This document shows, in pieces, positions 1-5,911 of a stretch of 11,477 nt of DNA (position 1 is its first letter; each line of letters opens with the position of its first letter). Below the pieces are notes generated by a model. The model had not been told where the DNA came from. It saw nothing but the letters and a program-made list of their open reading frames with translations, and did not search any database. This DNA is from Pseudomonadota bacterium (GTDB lineage: Bacteria; Pseudomonadota; Alphaproteobacteria; Micropepsales; Micropepsaceae). The translations under genes and the position numbers were made by a program. The stretch lies in contig JAKAVI010000231.1 in assembly GCA_021817355.1 (NCBI GenBank), positions 1-11,477 on the forward strand, given 5' to 3'.

Positions 1-953
1 ACCGCAAGCTTGGCGGCCGCGTCAAGATTGGTGCCACGATTAAGGGCTTCAGCATAGGTTGTCATCGCATAGTGAGCGACGCGATGCAGAAATGCCGGCA
101 GATCCTTTTGCGCGATTGGCTGGCCGGGCAGCTTGTGATGATACCAGGCCACCGCAGCGTAGCTTGGCAGGGCCAGTTCGAACGGCCTGTCATTACCAGG
201 ATTGCCCTTTGTCAGGTCGATGCTGTCAGAATAATCCAGGATCTGGGACAGGAGGATCACGCCGTTGAAGTCTATGTTGTCCTCATTCTCCAGAACATTG
301 ATCAGTGCCGCTGAGCGTGGGGTACCGTAGCTCTCGCCAAACAGATATTTCGGCGAATTCCAGCGGTTGTACTTGCTCAGGAACTGCATGATGAACCGCG
401 AAAAGGCATAGGCGTCGACATCAGTGCCGTAGAAGTCCTTTTTGGCATTCTTGCCTGCTATCCGGCCGAAGCCCGTCCCAGGCGCATCGACAAACACCAG
501 ATCCGAGGCGTCGAGCAGGCTCTCATTATTGTTCACCAGCTTATAAGGTGCAGCCGGGGTATGGGTGTGGTCGGCCGTGACCACGCGCTTGGGGCCGAAG
601 GCGCCCATGTGGAGCCAAATGGTCGCTGAACCAGGGCCGCCATTGTACAAGAATGTGATCGGCCGATGCGCCGGATTGGATCCCTTCTTGAAGTAGGCGA
701 CGTAGGACATCGAGGATACCGCCGTCGGATTATCGTTTTTCTTTTCTTGCGGGGCATCGTCATAACCCTTGGGATGGACGATGAGCGTGCCGACCACGGC
801 CTTGTAATCGATGGAGGAGCCACCGATACGGACACTGCCCGAGGAGACATAGCTCATCGGCTTAAGGAGCGAGGGCGCCGTCGCGGACGCACTGAGCGCC
901 CCGACGCCCGGAAGCAGAACAGCTGCAAGCGCAGCAATGGCCAAACGTTTCAT
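1..953 (-). CDS. S10-family serine carboxypeptidase-like peptidase, copy 2 (3' end outside the window)
   Basis: An open frame of 317 codons runs from ATG at 953 to the left edge with no stop, so the C-terminus is missing. The protein begins with a signal peptide (MKR, a hydrophobic stretch to about residue 20, likely cut after SASA near residue 24), so it is probably exported to the periplasm or beyond. S10 hallmarks are visible: the oxyanion-hole motif NGGPGS (104-109) and the nucleophile motif GESYG with Ser208. The catalytic Asp and His normally lie near the C-terminus and would be off the window. A purine-rich stretch (GGGGGA, 960-965) sits 6 nt before the ATG as ribosome binding site. 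It is clearly paralogous to the gene at 1035-2645, sharing long identical blocks around both motifs, and follows it on the same strand after 81 nt. The family acts on peptide C-termini at acidic to neutral pH; the actual substrate is unknown. Confidence 0.9.
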   Translation of the reverse strand, partial: MKRLAIAALAAVLLPGVGALSASATAPSLLKPMSYVSSGSVRIGGSSIDYKAVVGTLIVHPKGYDDAPQEKKNDNPTAVSSMSYVAYFKKGSNPAHRPITFLYNGGPGSATIWLHMGAFGPKRVVTADHTHTPAAPYKLVNNNESLLDASDLVFVDAPGTGFGRIAGKNAKKDFYGTDVDAYAFSRFIMQFLSKYNRWNSPKYLFGESYGTPRSAALINVLENEDNIDFNGVILLSQILDYSDSIDLTKGNPGNDRPFELALPSYAAVAWYHHKLPGQPIAQKDLPAFLHRVAHYAMTTYAEALNRGTNLDAAAKLA

Positions 954-978
954 ACCAATCCCCCGTTGAGGTGAAAAT

Positions 979-1010
979 CGGCGCCGCACCCGATCATGGA
1001 TGCGGCGCCG
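979..1010 (-). terminator. Perfect 10-bp-stem hairpin between the two S10 genes (terminator-like or intercistronic)
   Basis: The arms CGGCGCCGCA (979-988) and TGCGGCGCCG (1001-1010) are exact reverse complements around a 12-nt loop. The hairpin begins 24 nt after the stop of the upstream peptidase gene. On the minus strand the stem is followed by ATTTTC, a short and imperfect U-tract. The next gene starts only 25 nt further on, leaving no room for a promoter after the hairpin. This suggests a partial terminator or an mRNA-stabilising structure that sets the relative output of the two peptidases. The structure is seen in the sequence; its function is inferred. Confidence 0.6.
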
Positions 1011-1034
1011 CAAACTATGCGCCAACTGACGGCG

Positions 1035-2645
1035 TCACTTGCTTTCGTTGTCGGTCTCACGAATGAAGGCCGTTGCGTCAGCGTGCAGTTGCTCCGCCGC
1101 GGGCTCATGGACGTAAATCATGTGGCCCGTCTTGTAGTAGTGATACTGGATGTTCGCCTGCAGCCGGTTCGGAATCGGCAGGTGATGCATTTCGTACCAG
1201 CCTTCATAGAAGGGTGTAGCCAGATCAAAGTAGCCGCCACCCAAAAACACTTTCATGTCAGGATCACGCTTCATGGTAGCCGCCAGATCAGGCATCACAT
1301 TGGTGGCTCCAGGGAACGAGAAGGACTCGAAGGGCTGCTGATGCTTGAATGACCACCATTTGAAAACGTTGATCATCGGCTTGTAGGTCATGCCTTTGCC
1401 ATAATGCAGCACATTGTGAGCATAGTAGTTGAAGGCCGAAACATAGGCCGAGCTGATCGCCGCGCTCTGCGGATCATATTCGGCGCTCTTGCTGAGCGGA
1501 TCCATCGACGGGCCGGTAAAGCGCGTGTCGAGGCGGCCGGTGGTGAGGTCTTCGTTCTGCAGCAGGTGCTTTTCAAACACGCCACCCGAGATGCGCAGGT
1601 CGGCTCGCATGAGCAGCGACACCGGCAGACCGGTAAATTGATGCAGGCGGTTGGCGATGTTGAGCTTGGCCTGCGGCGACAAACTCGAGCCCTGGGCCAG
1701 AGCAGCAGCGTAGTCGCCCATGGCAAAGGTTTCGGCAGCTTTGATCACCGGCATCAGATGCTGGGGGTTGCCAGGCAGTACATGATGATACCACGCCGTG
1801 GCGGCATAGCTGGGCAGGGCCACTTCATAAGCCGTGTCGATGCCGGGATTGTTCTGCGGCCCATCGATCGACAGATCGAAGTTGAGGATCTGGGACAGGA
1901 GGATGATGCCGTTCAGATCGATGCTCTTTCTCTGCAGATCCCACGACAGCACCGCTGAACGCGGGGTTCCGTAGCTTTCACCACAGAGGTATTTGGGCGA
2001 ATTCCAGCGATTATATTTGGTCAGAAATTTCTGGATGAAACTGGCGAAGGCGTGGGCATCCTGGTCGACGCCATAGAATTCCTTCTCCTTGTTCTTTCCG
2101 GCAATGCGGGAGTAGCCGGTTCCCGGCGCGTCGATGAACACCATGTCGGTGGCATTGAGCAGGCTGTTGTTGTTGTTTACGATCTTGTAGGGCGCCGCCG
2201 GGGTATGGGTGTGATCGTAAGTCACTACACGCACCGGACCGAAGGCTCCCATATGCAGCCAGACGGTCGAAGAGCCAGGGCCACCATTATAGAAGAAGGT
2301 GATAGGCCGCGATCCGGGCTTCTCCCCCTTCTTGAAATAGGCGACGTAAAACATCGAGGCTTCGGCATCCGGGTTCTTCGCCGCCTCGGCCTTGGATTGG
2401 GGAGCATCATCATAGCCTTGCGCATGCACGACAAGCGTGCCGGCATGCGCAACATAGTCGATCGTGTGACCGTTGATGCGGACCGAGCCGTTGGTGGTGG
2501 TCTCCGTCGGCTGGAAAAAGCCTTGGTGATGGGCCGCGGCTGCCTTCGCTGCCGACGCCTTTGAACCTCTGTCCGTGCTTGCCGATGCCGACACGATGGT
2601 GCCCGCGACCAGCACTGCCGCGGTAATAAGATAGGCCCGTTTCAT
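1035..2645 (-). CDS. S10-family serine carboxypeptidase-like peptidase, copy 1 (complete)
   Basis: A 536-residue secreted serine peptidase of the S10 (carboxypeptidase Y-like) family, expected to release amino acids from peptide C-termini. It has an N-terminal signal peptide (MKRAYLITAAVLVAG, likely cut near SASA around residues 20-23) and a low-complexity Ala/Lys linker to about residue 45. The alpha/beta-hydrolase core carries the oxyanion motif NGGPGSST (120-127) and GESYG with Ser224. Near the end, GGGYFDLATP gives Asp474 and KTGHMIYVH gives His508, so the catalytic triad appears complete. The ATG at 2645 is preferred to an in-frame upstream ATG at 2720: it is preceded by GAGGGAGC at good spacing, and only this start puts the signal peptide at the N-terminus. 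The regulator at 2915 is transcribed divergently from a shared 269-bp region, and the downstream paralogue suggests duplication. Activity as a carboxypeptidase is the family default; many bacterial members are uncharacterised. Confidence 0.93.
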   Translation of the reverse strand: MKRAYLITAAVLVAGTIVSASASTDRGSKASAAKAAAAHHQGFFQPTETTTNGSVRINGHTIDYVAHAGTLVVHAQGYDDAPQSKAEAAKNPDAEASMFYVAYFKKGEKPGSRPITFFYNGGPGSSTVWLHMGAFGPVRVVTYDHTHTPAAPYKIVNNNNSLLNATDMVFIDAPGTGYSRIAGKNKEKEFYGVDQDAHAFASFIQKFLTKYNRWNSPKYLCGESYGTPRSAVLSWDLQRKSIDLNGIILLSQILNFDLSIDGPQNNPGIDTAYEVALPSYAATAWYHHVLPGNPQHLMPVIKAAETFAMGDYAAALAQGSSLSPQAKLNIANRLHQFTGLPVSLLMRADLRISGGVFEKHLLQNEDLTTGRLDTRFTGPSMDPLSKSAEYDPQSAAISSAYVSAFNYYAHNVLHYGKGMTYKPMINVFKWWSFKHQQPFESFSFPGATNVMPDLAATMKRDPDMKVFLGGGYFDLATPFYEGWYEMHHLPIPNRLQANIQYHYYKTGHMIYVHEPAAEQLHADATAFIRETDNESK

Positions 2646-2756
2646 GGAAGCTCCCTCTAAGGCAGGTAAGACGCCCCCCGGCCCGGCAGGACAAGTCGAA
2701 CGTCCACGAAGGCTTGCCACGTCATATCGGACTGCGGGAGTAACGCCCCTTCGCCC

Positions 2757-2786
2757 TTATTACGGGAGGCCTTCTCCTCCTGGCAA
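2757..2786 (-). promoter_or_regulatory. Weak candidate promoter for the S10 peptidase genes
   Basis: Reading the minus strand, TTGCCA (2786-2781) and TAATAA (2762-2757) lie 18 nt apart, about 110 nt before the peptidase start. The -35 matches the sigma-70 consensus well and the -10 poorly. This is the best pair I found in the 2646-2914 intergenic region, but it could easily be chance. Confidence 0.25.
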
Positions 2787-2813
2787 ATGAATTTGACCCC
2801 AATGAAGGCCTGA

Positions 2814-2838
2814 TCACGCCCGCCTCACGGTATCGTGA
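2814..2838. promoter_or_regulatory. Candidate operator: phased TCACG half-sites in the divergent control region
   Basis: TCACG occurs at 2814-2818 and 2825-2829, 11 bp apart (about one helical turn). The second copy forms a perfect inverted repeat with CGTGA at 2834-2838 across the spacer GTAT. A related GTCAC lies at 2863-2867. The cluster sits between the peptidase gene and the AsnC/Lrp gene. Lrp-family proteins often bind several helically phased sites near their own gene, so self-regulation and control of the peptidases is plausible. The motif does not resemble the E. coli Lrp consensus, so the assignment rests on position and symmetry. Confidence 0.35.
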
Positions 2839-2914
2839 CGCTGGAAATTGCCGGCCTGAGCCGTCACAATGCCCACCAAAGAGCGCCCTCTGTCCCCCAA
2901 GGCCGTGCTGCCCC

Positions 2915-3331
2915 ATGGATGAAAAGGATCATCAGCTCATTTCGCTGCTGCGGGATAATGCGCGGCGCCCGATTTCTGTTCTGGCCAACGCACTGGGCGT
3001 GTCCCGTGGAACGGTGCAGAATCGCATCGACCGGCTGCTGGCGGAAGGGACCATTCTCGGGTTTACCCTACGGCTGCGTCCGGACGTGCAGCGTGCAGCG
3101 ATCCGGGCCATCACGCTCGTGGAAGTGGAAGGCGAGCGTACAGAGCGCATCATCAAGGACTTGCGCGGCTACCCAGAAGTGCATGCGGTCCATACAACAA
3201 ATGGACGCTGGGATCTCGTGCTCGAACTGGAAACCGACACCCTTGAGGCCTTTGATCTTGCGCTGCGCCGGATCCGCGAGGTCAAAGGCATTGCCAATTC
3301 GGAGACCAGCCTCCTTTTAACCAGCTTTTAG
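2915..3331 (+). CDS. AsnC/Lrp-family transcriptional regulator
   Basis: A 138-residue protein of typical Lrp/AsnC length. The N-terminal winged helix-turn-helix spans about residues 3-50, with the recognition region ALGVSRGTVQNRIDRL (27-42). The rest, about residues 64-136, is the RAM/AsnC ligand-binding domain, with the characteristic HTTNGRWDLVLELE strand-turn region (93-106). Family members form dimers to octamers that bind amino acids or related effectors and act as local or global regulators. The ATG at 2915 gives the expected N-terminus; only a weak AAGG lies 12 nt upstream, so translation may be poor. It is divergent from the secreted peptidases, which suggests it senses released amino acids and controls them. 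That link is inferred from position only. The downstream crotonase lies 93 nt away on the same strand and could be co-transcribed. Confidence 0.93.
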   Translation: MDEKDHQLISLLRDNARRPISVLANALGVSRGTVQNRIDRLLAEGTILGFTLRLRPDVQRAAIRAITLVEVEGERTERIIKDLRGYPEVHAVHTTNGRWDLVLELETDTLEAFDLALRRIREVKGIANSETSLLLTSF

Positions 3332-3424
3332 CCACTGCCGGCGCGGCCGCCCGGCCCTACCCCTTGCGTGCCCGCAAAGGCCATCCCACACTCCGGCGCG
3401 AAGGCTATTCAAGGAGAAGCGGTC

Positions 3425-4231
3425 ATGAGCGATCGCGTCACAGTAACTCTGAAGGACGGTGTTGCCGATGTGCGCATGGTGCGCGCTGACAAGATGAACG
3501 CACTCGACACGGCGATGTTTGACGCCCTGATCGAAACCGGCGAGGGGCTAAAACACGAGACAGGCTTACGCGCAGTGGTCTTGTCAGGGGAGGGCCGGGG
3601 ATTTTGCGCCGGTCTCGATATGGGCAATTTTGCCAAGATGGCCAACGGCGAACGCAAGGGCACTGAAGGCCTTGTTGACCTGCCACGGACTAAAGCCGGT
3701 GCCAATCGCGCCCAGCAGGCGTGCTATGTCTGGCGCGAGGTCCCAGTTCCGGTGATTGCTGCGGTGCATGGCGTTGCCTTCGGCGGCGGGCTCCAGGTCG
3801 CACTGGGAGCAGATCTGCGTTTTGTTGCCGCCGATGCCAAGCTGTCGGTGATGGAGATCAAGTGGGGGCTTGTCCCGGACATGGCAGGCATGGCGCTGCT
3901 ACGCGGACTGGTCCGCGATGATGTCGCCCGCGAGCTGACATTCAGTGGCCGGACGGTGCTGGGAGAAGAGGCCGTAAAGATCGGACTTGCGACCCGCGTC
4001 TGTGCGGATCCGCGCGCTGAGGCTCTGGCCTTTGCCAGCGTGATCGCCAACCAGAATCCCGACGCGATCCGGGCTGGCAAGCGGTTGCTCAATCTGGCCG
4101 TCGAGGCGGATGCTAAGGAGATCTTCAAGGCCGAGACGACGGAACAGGTGGCCCTCATCGGCTCAACGAACCAGGTCGAGGCCGTGATGGCGAATCTCCA
4201 AAAGCGTGCCCCGCGCTTTGTTGACGGCTGA
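3425..4231 (+). CDS. Crotonase-superfamily enoyl-CoA hydratase/isomerase
   Basis: A 268-residue crotonase-fold protein. The first oxyanion-hole motif is GEGRGFCAGLDM (55-66). The second region is HGVAFGGGLQVALGAD (115-130), followed by VMEIKWGLVPDMAG (142-155). The ATG at 3425 is chosen over an in-frame ATG at 3368 because AAGGAG (3411-3416) lies 8 nt before it and the family N-terminus begins there. Of the two glutamates that rat mitochondrial enoyl-CoA hydratase uses (Glu144, Glu164), the first is replaced here by Gln124 while the second is kept as Glu144. Asp152, eight residues after Glu144, matches the Glu/Asp spacing of delta3,5-delta2,4-dienoyl-CoA isomerase. Simple hydratase activity is therefore doubtful, and an isomerase-type role on unsaturated acyl-CoA thioesters is likelier. 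The nearby acyl-CoA dehydrogenase pair fits an acyl-CoA catabolic setting. Confidence 0.9.
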   Translation: MSDRVTVTLKDGVADVRMVRADKMNALDTAMFDALIETGEGLKHETGLRAVVLSGEGRGFCAGLDMGNFAKMANGERKGTEGLVDLPRTKAGANRAQQACYVWREVPVPVIAAVHGVAFGGGLQVALGADLRFVAADAKLSVMEIKWGLVPDMAGMALLRGLVRDDVARELTFSGRTVLGEEAVKIGLATRVCADPRAEALAFASVIANQNPDAIRAGKRLLNLAVEADAKEIFKAETTEQVALIGSTNQVEAVMANLQKRAPRFVDG

Positions 4232-4510
4232 CCCCAACCCCTGAAAGGGCAACATTCCGATCTGCATTTGCTGTTGCAGCCGACAGCTTTGTGGACCGCT
4301 CTTGGCTCCGGCTCGTCAGGTGAAGAGCTGCGCCTTGGCAATGCCGCTGATCATATGGGTGGCCTTGCACGAAGCGCGCGAGCGTCGCCGCTGCGGCTTT
4401 ACGGGCGCAACATTTGTCCTTAAGTTGAGTGAGCCTCTTTCCAAATACGGGACGGAACGATGAAGTAGGGAATCGACTATCGCTATCTCAAGAAAGGTGC
4501 CACCAAGGCC

Positions 4511-4741
4511 GTGGACAATACCTCCATGGCACGGCCGGTGGACGTCGAGATCGACGAGGCGCAATTCGCCCTGATCCCCAATGTCGGCGATTATGTCGAC
4601 CTGCCGGGCGAAAACGATTTCCGCAACATCGCGTGCCGCGGCAAGGTCCTGCGCCGCCTGTTCCAGTACAAGCTGGGGTATTGCTACGTCCAGATTTTGA
4701 TCCAAGAGATCGATGAGGACTGGTCCAGTCTCTGGGGGTAG
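4511..4741 (+). CDS. Small protein of unknown function, possibly interrupted near its N-terminus
   Basis: An open frame of 76 residues starts at GTG 4511 and ends in TAG at 4741. I do not recognise the family. The protein is acidic at its ends, has a central VGDYVDLPGE segment and a strand-rich LGYCYVQILIQEID segment, and lacks a signal peptide or membrane segment. Coding character continues upstream in the same frame: from ATG 4460 one reads Met-Lys, then TAG (4466-4468), then GIDYRYLKKGATKA into the annotated start. Most of those codons end in G or C, and ACGGAA lies just before ATG 4460 as a possible ribosome binding site. A 93-codon ancestral gene with a nonsense change at codon 3 is therefore plausible, with translation now starting at GTG 4511 (AGAAAGGT lies 12 nt upstream) or ATG 4526. 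The stretch 4232-4459 before it shows no convincing gene, terminator or promoter. Confidence 0.6.
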   Translation: MDNTSMARPVDVEIDEAQFALIPNVGDYVDLPGENDFRNIACRGKVLRRLFQYKLGYCYVQILIQEIDEDWSSLWG

Positions 4742-4752
4742 ATCTCCCCACG

Positions 4753-4780
4753 CAGGGCCCTGGCTAATATCCCATTAGCC
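4753..4780. terminator. Palindrome plus hairpin between convergent genes
   Basis: A perfect 10-bp palindrome CAGGGCCCTG (4753-4762) abuts a hairpin with arms GGCTAAT (4762-4768) and ATTAGCC (4774-4780) around a 5-nt loop. The stop codon of the minus-strand dehydrogenase gene lies inside the hairpin. The position between two convergent genes suits a bidirectional transcription end. Neither strand shows a T-tract after the stem, so a classical intrinsic terminator is not supported. Confidence 0.35.
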
Positions 4781-5900
4781 GAGCATAGCGATCACGATGA
4801 AAGGCGGGGCTGCCATAGGTTGCCTCGCTGACCCGTGCCCGCTTGAGGTAGAGGCCGGCGTCATGGGCGTCGGTCATGCCGATGCCTCCATGCATCTGTA
4901 CCATTTCATTGGAAACCAGGTGCACGAGATCTCCAGCGCGAGCCTTGGCCAAGGAGCACAGCGCCGGCACATCGGCGCTGCCGCGGTCACAGGCGCTCAA
5001 GGCGGCTTCCACGCAGGAGCGGGTCAATTCCAGCTCCGTGTACATGCGCGCGGCACGGTGCTGCAGCGACTGAAACGAGCCGATCAGCTGACCGAACTGG
5101 GTACGGGTCTTAAGGTAGTCGAGCGTAACCTCAAAACTCTGCGCCGCATGACCAAGCATTTCTGAGGCAAGGCCGGCACGGGCGCGGTCCAAGACGGCAT
5201 CGAGCACGCCAAAGCCTTTATCCACCGTACCCAGCACAGCATCCAAAGCCACTTCAACATCACGAAACTGAAGACGCGCGGCAGCGCGGCTGTCGGCCAT
5301 ATGCAGGCAGGTGCGGACCACACCAGGATGGGCCCCAGGAACAAGAAACAGAGTAACACCGTTCTCATCGCCCGCCTCTCCGGAGGTTCGGGCTGCCACA
5401 ATCAGGATGTCCGCGGTTGCACCATCGACAACAAAACTTTTGCTTCCGTTGAGCACAAAGCCTGCACCCTTCTGGCGCGCCGTCAGCGCCAGGCGCTGCG
5501 GAGCGTGATGGGCAGCTTCATCCACAGCAAGAGCGCCGAGCGCCTCACCTGCAGCGAACTTAGGCAACCACTCGCCCTTTTGCCGGTCATTTCCCGCCAA
5601 GAGCAGTGCTGCAGTCGCCACAAGGGCGGTCGACAAAAGAGGGGACGCGGTGAGTGTACGCCCGGTCTCTTCGAGCACCAGCCCGATGCTCAGAAAATCC
5701 AGTCCGCTGCCGCCGTAGTTTTCCGGAATGAGGATTCCGGCCCAGCCCATCTCGCACATCTGACGCCACAGAGCGCGATCAAAACCTTCGCGATTGGCGC
5801 TATCGCGCAAGGCCCGAAACACCGTTACCGGCGCAACCTCGCGCGTCCAATTTTTTGCTGCCTCTTGCAGCATCACCTGTTCTTCACTGAGCACGGCCAT
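4764..5900 (-). CDS. Acyl-CoA dehydrogenase-like subunit lacking the usual catalytic glutamate
   Basis: A 378-residue acyl-CoA dehydrogenase-fold protein. The C-terminal half keeps the FAD-binding elements: RTQFGQLIGSFQSLQH (266-281) and QMHGGIGMT (335-343). The central domain is degenerate, with AVDEAAHHAP (125-134) where catalytic members carry a TEP-AGSD-type loop. Neither classical base position holds Glu: the helix G position (isovaleryl-CoA dehydrogenase Glu254) is Asp238 in LDRAR, and the C-terminal EGT position (medium-chain Glu376) reads YGS (362-364). ATG 5900 has AGGGGG just upstream and lies 11 nt after the tandem stops of the partner gene at 5912-7114, so the two are almost certainly one operon. 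The likely role is the FAD-anchoring, non-catalytic subunit of a heteromeric dehydrogenase, as in mycobacterial ChsE/FadE pairs. A weakly active homomeric enzyme using Asp238 is the alternative. Confidence 0.9.
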   Translation of the reverse strand: MAVLSEEQVMLQEAAKNWTREVAPVTVFRALRDSANREGFDRALWRQMCEMGWAGILIPENYGGSGLDFLSIGLVLEETGRTLTASPLLSTALVATAALLLAGNDRQKGEWLPKFAAGEALGALAVDEAAHHAPQRLALTARQKGAGFVLNGSKSFVVDGATADILIVAARTSGEAGDENGVTLFLVPGAHPGVVRTCLHMADSRAAARLQFRDVEVALDAVLGTVDKGFGVLDAVLDRARAGLASEMLGHAAQSFEVTLDYLKTRTQFGQLIGSFQSLQHRAARMYTELELTRSCVEAALSACDRGSADVPALCSLAKARAGDLVHLVSNEMVQMHGGIGMTDAHDAGLYLKRARVSEATYGSPAFHRDRYARLMGY

Positions 5901-5911
5901 GATGCCCCCTA

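Noticed and set aside
2646..2720. An N-terminal extension of the complete S10 peptidase to an ATG at 2720
   Set aside because: It would bury the signal peptide after 25 residues, and the good ribosome site GAGGGAGC directly precedes the internal ATG at 2645.
2793..2798. TTGACC as a -35 box for the regulator gene
   Set aside because: No -10-like hexamer lies 16-19 nt downstream.
2869..2922. A 17-codon reading frame ending just inside the AsnC/Lrp gene, a possible leader peptide
   Set aside because: It has no ribosome binding site, no run of a regulatory amino acid and no attenuator-like hairpins; overlap with the ATG of the regulator is probably chance.
3337..3355. GCCGG/CCGGC inverted repeat after the regulator gene as a terminator
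   Set aside because: It has only a 5-bp stem with a 9-nt loop and no T-tract; GC-rich DNA yields many such repeats by chance.
4316..4705. A 129-codon minus-strand open frame opposite the small unknown gene
   Set aside because: The plus-strand frame has more protein-like composition and a compact acidic/strand pattern. The minus frame lacks a start signal and ends in sequence with no coding character. Some doubt remains because neither family is recognised.
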